Positions 1-7,450 of a stretch of DNA of 45,832 nt are shown here, piece after piece; position 1 is the first letter of the stretch; each line of letters starts with the position of its first letter. Location: NCBI GenBank assembly GCA_965366365.1, contig CBDUEV010000019.1:1-45832 (forward strand), read 5' to 3'. The notes beneath the pieces are model-generated. The model made no database searches, was not told where the DNA came from, and was given only the letters and a program-made list of their open reading frames with translations. Source of the stretch: CBDUEV01 sp965366365 (GTDB lineage: Bacteria > Actinomycetota > Acidimicrobiia > Spongiisociales > JAENVV01). Both the position numbers and the translations under genes were made by a program.

Positions 1-28
1 GTTGCTCTATCCCCTGAGCTACGCGGGC
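1..28 (-). tRNA. Partial tRNA, 5' part only (probably tRNA-Arg)
   Basis: Read on the minus strand, position 28 starts a 7-base acceptor strand (GCCCGCG), followed by U8-A9, a D-stem GCTC/GAGC and the D-loop AGGGGATA. The gene runs off the left edge before the anticodon. The AGGGGATA D-loop is common in bacterial tRNA-Arg, so Arg is the likely identity, but the anticodon is not visible. Confidence 0.85.
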
Positions 29-500
29 GGGATGGGTTGGAAACGCGGTTGGAAACTCCGATCGGTGTTTCTCGAGGCGTCGCCGGCGAGTGTAATGCGA
101 CCTGGAACGAGGAAACGTGCGTTGAACGCTCGACGGCCACCTCTTGGGCACTGGGCGGATTCTGCCGAGGCGCGGAGTTGATGCTGTGCGTCTCCGAAGA
201 GCGGGTCGGTTTCGGGCACGTTGCTGCGACAGAACTGGAGAGGCTCGGCGTCCTGAAGCCTGAGCGAGAGCCGAGGATGTGAGGTTGTCCGCCATTGGGC
301 AGATGGCTGCCCGTAGTATCACCTATATGGAGCTACGCACAGCCTCCTCTGGCGCTTCTAGGCATCCGCTCACGGGCCTGCTGATAGTTCGGTCCGAGAC
401 CGGCACACGGAACGCACTGGTAAGGCCTCCACTTGTGTCCGTGGAGGGAGCGAAGCGACGCGGGCGCGTATTCCGATTTGCTGCACGAGGGGGCTCACCT
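29..500. other. Gene-poor stretch; upstream region of the + strand small-gene/PEP-utiliser unit
   Basis: No convincing gene is seen. Open frames here have no recognisable domains and irregular codon use. The one structure noted is a perfect 7-bp inverted repeat, CCTCCAC at 426-432 and GTGGAGG at 441-447, with an 8-base loop. It lies about 55 bases upstream of the first small gene and could be an operator or attenuator. No promoter could be assigned with confidence. Confidence 0.4.
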
Positions 501-662
501 ATGGACCACGGACGCGAGGAGATCCATGACGCGACCGATAGCGGCGCTCGGACAAGTCGGAATCAGCCCTTCACCATTGAGCAGCATCGTGAAGGCTCGA
601 CGGCTACCTGGGAGTCGAGGCAATTCGGGTTTTCAGTTGACATTGAAAGGGGGGCTTCGTGA
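501..662 (+). CDS. Possible small protein (53 aa), unknown
   Basis: This is a weakly supported gene. The ATG at 501 is preceded by a good ribosome-binding site (GAGGGGG with a 7-base spacer). The stop overlaps the GTG start of the next gene in a GTGA arrangement (659-662), the coupling used between confirmed genes in this window. The predicted peptide is hydrophilic, with one Trp near the C-terminus and no recognisable domain. The same frame is open upstream to 279, but no better start is seen there. A 46-codon alternative in another frame (ATG at 529) cannot be excluded. Confidence 0.3.
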   Translation: MDHGREEIHDATDSGARTSRNQPFTIEQHREGSTATWESRQFGFSVDIERGAS

Positions 663-841
663 CTGACGGACAGGCGCTCCCGCGGTTCGACCCGAACCAA
701 GCGGTAACAGGATCTGACCTGAACCGGCTTGCGGATGCAATAGAAGGTCGCCTGGAAGACCAAACCGAGCGCCGCGCCCGATCTGAGCCGGCGAGAGGAG
801 GGATTCTCGGACCACGCCCGATGAGGGGGATCCATGGATGA
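659..841 (+). CDS. Small protein (60 aa) with a tail-fibre-like N-terminal motif, upstream of the PEP utiliser
   Basis: The GTG start at 659 follows a G-rich ribosome-binding site (AAAGGGGGG), and the stop overlaps the start of the 1001-residue gene by eight bases (ATGGATGA), implying translational coupling. Residues 8-30 contain PRFDPNQAVTGSDLNRLADA. This resembles the short 'G..vTa.dLN.l.d.i' motif that often opens phage tail-fibre-like or baseplate-like proteins; that resemblance is a pattern-level inference. The rest is charged (R/E-rich). No catalytic motif is visible, and the protein may be a small partner or adaptor of the following enzyme. Confidence 0.5.
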   Translation: MTDGQALPRFDPNQAVTGSDLNRLADAIEGRLEDQTERRARSEPARGGILGPRPMRGIHG

Positions 842-3839
842 GGTACTCGTCACGCCCCTGGCGGGTAGAGCTCCCGATCCGTTGCTGCTCGGCGGCAAGG
901 GGGCTGGTTTGGCTCAACTCGTCGAGCTTGGGCATCCAGTCCCGCCGGGGCTCGTCGTCACGACCCAGGCGTTCGACCTCACGCTCGATTACCTGGGGGT
1001 CATCGAGGCATACAGAGACCTGAGCCAATCGATCGCCTTGGGAACACCTAACTACGAACACGGTGAACTCATCGCGGCAGCATTGCGGGGAGGCAGGCTC
1101 CCAGACTTCCTCCGTTCCTCGATCGCTGAAGAGGTCGAACGATTGCGGTTGTGGGAGATCACGAGCGATGGTCTGATCGTTCGCTCCTCTGCGACCGTAG
1201 AGGACTCAGCGGAATTCTCTTTTGCCGGCATCTTTGAATCCTTTCAAGTCGGCGAACCGGAACAACTCGAAGCCACCATCATGGAGGTCTGGAGCTCGGC
1301 CTTTGCCAGACGGGCCATCTCCTATTCAACCGAAAGTGGAGTCGGTCAAGCTCCGAAGATGGCGATGGTCCTCCAAGTGTTCCTCGAAGCGACTCGCAGC
1401 GGCGTGATGTTCACGACTTTCGGCGGCGACAGGACCCTGGTTGAGCATGTCGAAGGGGGGTGCGAAAAACTCGTCAAGGGTGAAGTCATCCCGGCCCGGT
1501 TCTGGATGGCGCGGACGAACGGCGAGCCCGAAGGGGACACGGTGACACTCACAGCGGCTCACACTCGCAGGCTGGCCGAACTTGCGAACAATCTCGAGTC
1601 CCGTTTTGGCGGACCCCAGGACGTTGAATGGTGCGTTTATGACGATGCCGTACACGTTCTGCAAACTCGACCGATCACCGCAGGGTTGGATCAGCCGACG
1701 GCGGGCGACACCTCTGGCGCCATCCTGACCGGTGTGTCCGCCAGCCGGGGTATCGGCGCCGGAAGTGTGCATCTCGTCTTCAACATCGATCAGGCGCTGG
1801 CGCTCGAGGCCGGCCAGGTGCTAGTCACACCGATGACAAACCCAGACATGGTGGTGGCGATGCGAAACTCGGCTGCCATTCTCACCGACGTTGGCGGCAT
1901 GATTTGCCATGCCGCGATCGTCTCGCGCGAACTCGGCTTGCCGTGCGTCGTTGGCACCGAGCATGCGACGAACACGTTGACCGAAGGCGAGGTGGTCACT
2001 GTGGACGGCTCGCGTGGAGCGGTCTACTCAGGTCTGGTTGAGATCAAGGACGTCGCGGATGGCCTGGCGGCGGCAGAGTGGACCGACGTGTGGGACCGGT
2101 GGATGGACTCTCACTTCGATTTCGACCCGGTGGTGTCCTCAGTTTCGAGTCTTGCAACCGCTCCCTACGGCCTCGAACGTGTAGTGCTTCGTCCGGAAAT
2201 CGATCTCCGAGCTGACCTGAAGGGGATGTGGGCAGATCTCGAACGAATGCGAGACGTCGACCTCCGTTCGTTGACGGCGCGATACCTGGCCAAGGTCACC
2301 GACGCTGCCGCCGCGGCAGGCGTGCATCGGCTCGAGATCACGACGGACCGTCTCGGACCTGCGCTCGCTGAGACACTGTCGACCCTCGCTGGATCCGAGT
2401 TGATTGTTGTCGGTTCGCCTGTCAACGCCACCCCCCTCGGCAGTGCACTTGCGCCAGAGGATTCCTCTGGTGACTTCCGACGGCGCCTCCCCTCCATGGC
2501 CGAAGCGCGTGACGCGGCTCTTGACACCATCAAGTTCTTTGGCCACGAGCCAAGCGCACGAAGCGCACCCATGCCGGATGTCGAACGTCGACGCGAGTGG
2601 TGGAGGCTGCTTCCGGAGTACGGCAGGTTCCACGCTGAGCACGAGACCTCGGAAGCGAAGGGTGACCACGATTGGCTGGAGGTCCGACCAGAGCTCGTGA
2701 TCTCGGCGCTCCTCAAGTCCCTGGTTCAGCCTGGATTCGAGATGGTGCCGCGTGTCTTGGGATTCCCTAACGTGGCTCCGCTCCACATCAAATGGATGCA
2801 GTGCCGGTACCGTTTTCGCTCGGACGCCTTCGCCGACGTTTGGGCCGGCGTTGTCCGTGCTACATGGAACTCCGAATACATGGCCGATCTCATGCACCGG
2901 GTGCGGTCCTCATATGACCAGCTCGCCGAGGTGCTCGAGCTCTTTCCGCAAGAAGACGACGCCATCGCAGCCCTGCGCAACGACGAGATCGTCGCCCTCG
3001 TCACATCCTGGTGGCCCAGATGGGTCGAGTTTTTCTCGCTGTGTTGGTTCATCCAAGCCCAAGGCGACGACATCCTCTACCCCTTCATCGAGGAGACGGT
3101 CGCAGCAAATCTCAACACCGTCGGGAGAACCCATCGCGATGTCGTATGGCCAACCGCTGCCGATCTGGTGCTACCCACCACACCAGTACTGAGCGGCGAC
3201 TACATGGCCAGCATCGCAAGATTGAGGGAAGCCCTCCTCGCTGGCGGCCTGACCACCCCGCCGTCCGCGGTCTCGGCATTGGCCTCCGGGTCGGCCCCTG
3301 AGATCGCTCGGCTACTCGAAGAGCATCTCGTCGACTGGCACTGGATGCGGGATCGCGATCTTCTGTTCGAACCGTGGGACACCCCCGCGAAGGTCATCGA
3401 AACCGCGCTTCGAACCGACTCTCACATCGCAGTCGATTACGCCGAAAATCTCCGCCGCAACCTCTTTGGGCTCTCGCTCCATTGTGATCTCGCCGAAACG
3501 TCCGGAAGGGCAGACGCGCTCAATCACGCGGTGCGGTTTCTCCACGATCTCAATGTCGAGCGGGAGAACCACCATGTGCTCTGGCTCAAGTACTCCTATC
3601 CCCTTCGGAGGATATTTCTGGAGGTGGAACGAAGGCTGATCGCCAACGACTCAATTGAACCTGGCGACGTCTGGTTTCTCCAGGCGCCGGAACTGATCGC
3701 CACTGTGCGGAAGCTCCCCAAACGGATGGATCCGACGCTCACCTCGGTCGTGAAGAACCGGCGTCGAGGGTTCGAGCAGGAAGCAAGGCTCTCGACCAAG
3801 GACCCATCTCGGGTCGAAGCCGAAGACGATTACCTCTGA
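834..3839 (+). CDS. PEP synthase/rifampin phosphotransferase-like protein, ATP-grasp plus swivelling His domain (1001 aa)
   Basis: Residues about 15-285 form a PPDK/PEP-synthase N-terminal ATP-grasp: the lysine loop GGKGAGLAQL at 20-29, the signature VRSSATVEDSAEFSFAG at 116-132, and the closing QTRPIT at 277-282. Residues about 295-400 form the swivelling phosphohistidine domain; TDVGGMICHAAIV at 351-363 places the catalytic His at 359. The remaining 600 residues are mainly helical and carry no recognisable PEP-synthase TIM barrel. The stretch around 913-960 resembles the helical segment before the His domain in rifampin phosphotransferase (RPH)-type enzymes. Family members transfer phosphate from ATP through His to pyruvate, a drug or another acceptor; the acceptor here is unknown. 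The ATG at 834 has AGGGGG a few bases upstream. The gene overlaps the convergent swivel gene by 10 bp. Confidence 0.88.
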   Translation: MDEVLVTPLAGRAPDPLLLGGKGAGLAQLVELGHPVPPGLVVTTQAFDLTLDYLGVIEAYRDLSQSIALGTPNYEHGELIAAALRGGRLPDFLRSSIAEEVERLRLWEITSDGLIVRSSATVEDSAEFSFAGIFESFQVGEPEQLEATIMEVWSSAFARRAISYSTESGVGQAPKMAMVLQVFLEATRSGVMFTTFGGDRTLVEHVEGGCEKLVKGEVIPARFWMARTNGEPEGDTVTLTAAHTRRLAELANNLESRFGGPQDVEWCVYDDAVHVLQTRPITAGLDQPTAGDTSGAILTGVSASRGIGAGSVHLVFNIDQALALEAGQVLVTPMTNPDMVVAMRNSAAILTDVGGMICHAAIVSRELGLPCVVGTEHATNTLTEGEVVTVDGSRGAVYSGLVEIKDVADGLAAAEWTDVWDRWMDSHFDFDPVVSSVSSLATAPYGLERVVLRPEIDLRADLKGMWADLERMRDVDLRSLTARYLAKVTDAAAAAGVHRLEITTDRLGPALAETLSTLAGSELIVVGSPVNATPLGSALAPEDSSGDFRRRLPSMAEARDAALDTIKFFGHEPSARSAPMPDVERRREWWRLLPEYGRFHAEHETSEAKGDHDWLEVRPELVISALLKSLVQPGFEMVPRVLGFPNVAPLHIKWMQCRYRFRSDAFADVWAGVVRATWNSEYMADLMHRVRSSYDQLAEVLELFPQEDDAIAALRNDEIVALVTSWWPRWVEFFSLCWFIQAQGDDILYPFIEETVAANLNTVGRTHRDVVWPTAADLVLPTTPVLSGDYMASIARLREALLAGGLTTPPSAVSALASGSAPEIARLLEEHLVDWHWMRDRDLLFEPWDTPAKVIETALRTDSHIAVDYAENLRRNLFGLSLHCDLAETSGRADALNHAVRFLHDLNVERENHHVLWLKYSYPLRRIFLEVERRLIANDSIEPGDVWFLQAPELIATVRKLPKRMDPTLTSVVKNRRRGFEQEARLSTKDPSRVEAEDDYL

Positions 3840-4201
3840 CCACGGACATCAGGTGTGTGCGCATCGGCCGCGGGCCTCGGGGTAACCATCACCTCTCCGG
3901 TCGAACCATCCAGCTCGACGAAGTCACCCGACCCGATGGCATTGGTTGCATGAGGGACCCCGACGACGGTCGGGACACCGAACTCTCGAGCCAGAATCAC
4001 GGCGTGCTGGAGCAAACCGCCCTCCTCGACCACGAGCCCGGTCACCCGGCGGAGTACCGGCGCGAAATATGGGTGGAACACGCGCACGACCAACACCACT
4101 CCGTCGGCCACGTCCGCCACCCTGCCGTCGATGTCGGCGACGTGGGCCAAGCCCGAAACTCGCCCGGTAGCCGCGCCGGTGCCTCTGAGTCCCTCGTTCA
4201 T
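3830..4201 (-). CDS. Stand-alone PEP-utiliser swivelling phosphohistidine domain (123 aa)
   Basis: The whole protein is one PEP-utiliser mobile (swivelling) domain: GTGAATGRVSGLA near the N-terminus, then VVEEGGLLQHAVILAREFG with the phospho-acceptor His at residue 66, then PTVVGVPHATNAI and VELDGSTGEV. In RPH and PEP synthase this domain carries phosphate between two active sites of the same chain; here it is a separate protein. Its ATG (4201-4199) overlaps the stop of the upstream 353-residue gene in an ATGA, so the two are translationally coupled and probably made in equal amounts. The last 15 residues look disordered. The domain call is secure; that it works with the upstream product is inferred from coupling and domain order. 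Confidence 0.85.
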   Translation of the reverse strand: MNEGLRGTGAATGRVSGLAHVADIDGRVADVADGVVLVVRVFHPYFAPVLRRVTGLVVEEGGLLQHAVILAREFGVPTVVGVPHATNAIGSGDFVELDGSTGEVMVTPRPAADAHTPDVRGQR

Positions 4202-5259
4202 GGGCGGGCATCGAAGAGAGCGTCCAACCTGCCCACGTCCGCCGAGTTCTGGCGCAGGTAGGCCACGTCCCTCAAGTAGAGCTCGATCCTCCGGTCGATC
4301 GTGTCTCCGGATGGGCATGCCCCCGAGATCTCATGTCGGCTCAGGAAAAGAAGCTTGACAGGCGACCATCCCCTGATCCGACCCAGCTCGATGAGCAACG
4401 GAACGAGACCCCGGTAGAAGGCAGAGCGGACGTACCAGATCTGCAGCTCGATGAACTCCAGCCACCCGGCCAGGACCCCTTGCAGGTCGAGTGGCCGTCC
4501 AGGGGCTGGAATCAGATCCTCAAGACGTGACGAAGGGATGGCGGCCTTGGATACTTGGCCAGACCCCAAACCGTCCATGGCTTGCAAAACATACCGTGGA
4601 TCATCAAACCCGGGTGCCTCCCACGCCACGGGTCCGAATCCGGCATGATCGGCACAGAATCTCCACACTGCATCGGAGACCTCCGAATCGACGTCGGGCC
4701 ATCGGGCGCGGAGGAGCCGAGGGGGCCAGCCCCTCTGCTCGCACCAAACCGCCAGTGTTTCGAGGGACCGGGTCAATCGAAGCCCGGGGCTCGGCATAGC
4801 TGGCCTGGGCAGAACGGTGGCGCCGGTGGCAATCAAGCGCTCGAAGAGCAACGCAGGTACGAATTTCGAAAGGATCGGATACGGCAAAACGTCGGCGATT
4901 TGCTGAAGGAGGAGACTCGCCACGTCGACAATGTCTCTTGCCGAGCCTGCGCCGAAGTCGCTCGATCGCTCCATGGTCTCCACCAGTGCTCCGCAGCGGG
5001 CGCGACGCGTTTCTTCGAGGGCACCAAGGAACTCGGCATCAGGGTGGGTCGGAAAGGCATCGGAAAGCGCATCGACGTGATGACGATCAATGCGGAGGTT
5101 CCCGTCGTCATCCAGATATGCTCCGAACAGACCGTTCGGGAGTGCATGTTCAAGCCCGATGACCGCGCCCGCCGAAGAAAGCTGGTCGAACGTCGATCGC
5201 TGAAGAGGGAGCCCTATGAGTCTCTCCCTCAGAATCCCGGCCGCTGGAGAGGCTGTCAG
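4198..5259 (-). CDS. RPH-like helical (substrate-domain) protein, probable CTG start (353 aa)
   Basis: The C-terminal part, roughly 100 residues before the end, has the pattern of the helical region that precedes the His domain in RPH-type PEP utilisers (FIELQIWYVRSAFYRGLVPL, then LLFLSRHEI). Together with the next gene's His domain it rebuilds the C-terminal half of such an enzyme, without an ATP-grasp. Protein-like sequence continues 92 codons upstream of the first canonical start (GTG 4983) with no in-frame ATG, GTG or TTG, up to a stop at 5265-5263. A CTG at 5259-5257 overlaps the upstream stop as CTGA, the same geometry as the ATGA/GTGA junctions elsewhere, and GGTGAGG lies 7 bases before it, so I chose that start. 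An indel fusing it to the upstream gene is the alternative. Confidence 0.7.
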   Translation of the reverse strand: MTASPAAGILRERLIGLPLQRSTFDQLSSAGAVIGLEHALPNGLFGAYLDDDGNLRIDRHHVDALSDAFPTHPDAEFLGALEETRRARCGALVETMERSSDFGAGSARDIVDVASLLLQQIADVLPYPILSKFVPALLFERLIATGATVLPRPAMPSPGLRLTRSLETLAVWCEQRGWPPRLLRARWPDVDSEVSDAVWRFCADHAGFGPVAWEAPGFDDPRYVLQAMDGLGSGQVSKAAIPSSRLEDLIPAPGRPLDLQGVLAGWLEFIELQIWYVRSAFYRGLVPLLIELGRIRGWSPVKLLFLSRHEISGACPSGDTIDRRIELYLRDVAYLRQNSADVGRLDALFDARP

Positions 5260-5708
5260 ACGTTATCCTCACCCATGGCGGCCCGCTCCCGGAGTTCGAG
5301 CGCAGCGAGCTGCGGGAACGCGCCTCGCAACGCGTCGATCCTTCCCTCGGGTCCCAGCGAGGTCATTCCGAGGCGAACCGAGTCCTGCGGGTCGTACATC
5401 ACGAGGTCGACGTCCACCGGGTCGAACCGAGCCTCCAGGTGTTGCAGAACGATCACAACTCTCGTTGCTCCCGGTGCAACCGCTTCGTCAGGCAGCGACA
5501 CCTGGTACACCCCCGGTGTCAAGGCCGCATCGATTTCCCGGACGGGCAGGGAAATCGGGCGTGCAGCACTCCCGTCGTCGCGGGCGTAAGCTACCCGGAT
5601 CGACGCCGGATCGAGACCCGTTGCCGGGAGTCCATTCGGCCATTCGCCGCACACGAGCACACTTCGACCAGACGACCCTGCCCTGATCGTGTACATGTGC
5701 GTCGACAT
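5256..5708 (-). CDS. Beta-rich protein of unknown function, paralogue 1 (150 aa)
   Basis: No named family is recognised. The protein is a clear paralogue of the product encoded just upstream. The two share YTIxxGSxGRS near the N-terminus, EVDA/EIDAAL-x-PG-x-Y in the middle, LP-x(3)-V-A-x-G, PVDxxLVxYDPxD, and an LRxAxPxL motif near the C-terminus. The middle (PG-x-Y-x(3)-LP ... G) resembles beta-sandwich modules of phage baseplate or tail proteins; that is inference. There is no signal peptide or membrane segment. The ATG start (5708-5706) overlaps the upstream stop as TGATG, and the gene's own stop overlaps the probable CTG start of the RPH-like gene. Confidence 0.75.
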   Translation of the reverse strand: MSTHMYTIRAGSSGRSVLVCGEWPNGLPATGLDPASIRVAYARDDGSAARPISLPVREIDAALTPGVYQVSLPDEAVAPGATRVVIVLQHLEARFDPVDVDLVMYDPQDSVRLGMTSLGPEGRIDALRGAFPQLAALELRERAAMGEDNV

Positions 5709-6196
5709 CAGGACTCTCCTCGTTCCGCAAGAAAGTCCGCCAGCTTCTTCTCGTGATTCATCCCGGCCTCGAACTCCATCTCGGTCAGATTAGGGAGGGC
5801 TCGTCGCAGGAATTCGTGCCGTTTGTGGTCCTGAAGTTGATGGATTCCGATACATGCTTGATCGCTGGGGTCGTAGGCAACAAGTTCGATATCGACCGGC
5901 GCCACCCACGCTTCGTCGAAACCGATCCACACCATGACATGCGGGGAACCAGCTGCCACGACACCAGCAGGAAGGTCGAGTCGGTAGGCGCCCGGCATCA
6001 GCTGAGCGTCGACTTCCGTCAGTGAATGGAGCGGCAAAGCAACCGCAGGCTCATTCTCACGAACATACGCAGCTTTGGCGCCTGGCGAAGAGGGGCGAAG
6101 ACCAACGACGCCCCCTCCAGAGTCGTCTCGGGCCATGAACAACAGAGAACGACCCGTTGAGCCCCATTGGATCGTGTACGACGAGTGGACCGGCAT
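5708..6196 (-). CDS. Beta-rich protein of unknown function, paralogue 2 (162 aa)
   Basis: The ATG at 6196-6194 has a strong ribosome-binding site (GGGGAGG, 8 bases upstream), which is why the much longer open frame upstream was not used. The protein shares its whole plan with the downstream 150-residue paralogue: YTIQWGSTGRS at 8-18, EVDAQLMPGAYRLDLP around 61-76, PVDIELVAYDPSD around 100-112, then LRRALPNLTEMEFE. It has an extra C-terminal tail of about 15 charged residues (NHEKKLADFLAERG). No catalytic motif, signal peptide or transmembrane segment is visible. Tandem duplication followed by divergence is the simplest origin. It opens the coupled block that ends with the swivel domain. Confidence 0.75.
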   Translation of the reverse strand: MPVHSSYTIQWGSTGRSLLFMARDDSGGGVVGLRPSSPGAKAAYVRENEPAVALPLHSLTEVDAQLMPGAYRLDLPAGVVAAGSPHVMVWIGFDEAWVAPVDIELVAYDPSDQACIGIHQLQDHKRHEFLRRALPNLTEMEFEAGMNHEKKLADFLAERGES

Positions 6197-6237
6197 GACG
6201 TCGTCCTCCCCTTCACCTCGAGCCGACCCGATTGACT

Positions 6238-6412
6238 CTACCCCTCGCTGAGCGCGGCGTGCACGGCCGCTTCGGCAAGACCACACACCTTCTCGATCTT
6301 CCAATCGGTGGTGTCGATCTCGATCTTCCGTCCTCGATCCTGGATGAGGGCACGAATCGCGTCCGTCCACTGCTGGGCGAGAGCCTCGGAGCGGCCCGCC
6401 TGTCCCGTGCAT
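6238..6412 (-). pseudogene. Probable small helical protein gene with a frame problem at its start
   Basis: On the minus strand, codons from about 6411 to the TAG at 6240-6238 read as a plausible helical protein (SEALAQQWTDAIRALIQDRG, then EIDTTDWKIEK and LAEAAVHAALSEG). This frame has no ATG, GTG or TTG before an upstream stop at 6432-6430. An ATG at 6412-6410 with an ideal ribosome-binding site (GAAAGGA, 4-base spacer) lies one base out of frame, so a single-base indel near 6400-6410 would join the two. This could be a sequencing error, a frameshift or a decayed gene. The stop lies 41 bp upstream of the beta-rich paralogue start, so it would be first in that operon. Confidence 0.4.
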
Positions 6413-6532
6413 GTGGTCCTTTCGGTACCCTACCAAGAGAGGAGCAGCCGTATCGCGATCGGCTGGCGAGGTGGCACCGACGACGAAGACCATTCGAATG
6501 ACGCTACCGACGAACGCCCGAGTGGGTGGATC

Positions 6533-7450
6533 ATGATGACCGAACCATCGCTCCGGACTCCTGAACACCGGTCCCCAAGTTTGTCTTCGGCGCATCATTC
6601 TCCACCGCAACGAAAAGCTCAGCCGAACAGATCGGTTTTGGTGCCGTTGACAGATCCTGGAGGGGCAGGCTTGTACCCGATAGGAAACGAAATGCCCATC
6701 CACCATCGAAACGCAGCGCCGGTCGTCAAACCGATTGATGGAGTCATCGGCATTGCGGCCCTCGGTATGTCGAACGGTTTGCAGGAATGGGCTCGCTTCA
6801 CGACGCTCGCCAATGCGCGCCGTCGCCTCAATCCGAGCGTTGTGATTGCCAACGGAGCAGTGAGAGGCCTCACCATGAGGGATTGGATCGACCCGCGTAA
6901 CGAGGCCTGGCATCTGGCATCCGAGGGCATCGCAGCAACGGGACTCGAACCTCGGTCCGTACAGGTGGTGTGGCTGAAAATGGGCTCCAAGCTTTCTGAC
7001 CTCGGCCACGGGGACACCAACGAAAGGGTCGATCGAGAACGCGGCTGGCTTACGACGATTCTCGAACAGGCGGTCGAGCACCTCCCTAATCTGCGCCAGG
7101 CCTTCGTGACGTCACGAAGCTATGCAGCGTACGGGACACCAACCGCTCATCTCGAACCGGTCACGGGTTTCGACAATGGCCTGGCGGTCAAAGCCTTGGT
7201 CGCCGACGCTGTTGCGGGTGCGACGCCGGTTTGGACGGCGTGGGGACCGTACTTGTGGGCTAACGGCGCAACACCTCGCATCGACGGGCACCGCTGGGAG
7301 AGGAGGGACTTCGAGACCGATGGCATCCATCCGTCTCCACTGGGGGAGCAGAAGGCTGGCCGGCTTCTCTTGGAGTTCTTCGCAAGCGAGCCCCTCACCC
7401 AGAGTTGGTGGTCCGCCGAGTCACCAGAGCCGGGGCATCGCTATGAATGA
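6533..7450 (+). CDS. SGNH/GDSL-hydrolase-like protein, no signal peptide (305 aa)
   Basis: From residue 38 the protein matches the pattern of a bacterial SGNH-hydrolase-like family: PLTDPGGAGLYP, GIAALGMSNGLQEW at 73-86 with the GMSN block at 78-81, WTAWGPYLWANGATP, and the terminal DGIHPSPLGEQK block, where Asp263 and His266 fit the catalytic D-x-x-H. Members usually carry a signal peptide directly before the first block; here the preceding 37 residues are Pro/Ser/Arg-rich and not hydrophobic. Either the protein is cytosolic or its 5' end has decayed. The ATG at 6533 was chosen because GGGTGG lies just upstream and the longer open frame has no family sequence. Its substrate is unknown, and it appears to be a single-gene unit. 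Confidence 0.65.
   Translation: MMTEPSLRTPEHRSPSLSSAHHSPPQRKAQPNRSVLVPLTDPGGAGLYPIGNEMPIHHRNAAPVVKPIDGVIGIAALGMSNGLQEWARFTTLANARRRLNPSVVIANGAVRGLTMRDWIDPRNEAWHLASEGIAATGLEPRSVQVVWLKMGSKLSDLGHGDTNERVDRERGWLTTILEQAVEHLPNLRQAFVTSRSYAAYGTPTAHLEPVTGFDNGLAVKALVADAVAGATPVWTAWGPYLWANGATPRIDGHRWERRDFETDGIHPSPLGEQKAGRLLLEFFASEPLTQSWWSAESPEPGHRYE

Noticed and set aside
4555..5589. Open + strand frame of 344 codons
   Set aside because: It lies opposite the RPH-like and beta-rich genes, gives Arg/Ser/Gly-rich sequence without domains, and is a high-GC shadow.
659..6196. Prophage or phage-tail remnant
   Set aside because: Only weak tail-like motifs in small proteins; there are no capsid, terminase, portal, sheath or tube genes, and the main genes are metabolic-type PEP utilisers.
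5708..7081. Long 457-codon minus frame extending the beta-rich paralogue
   Set aside because: Only the last 162 codons show family sequence, and a strong ribosome-binding site and ATG sit at 6196. The upstream part is opposite the SGNH gene.
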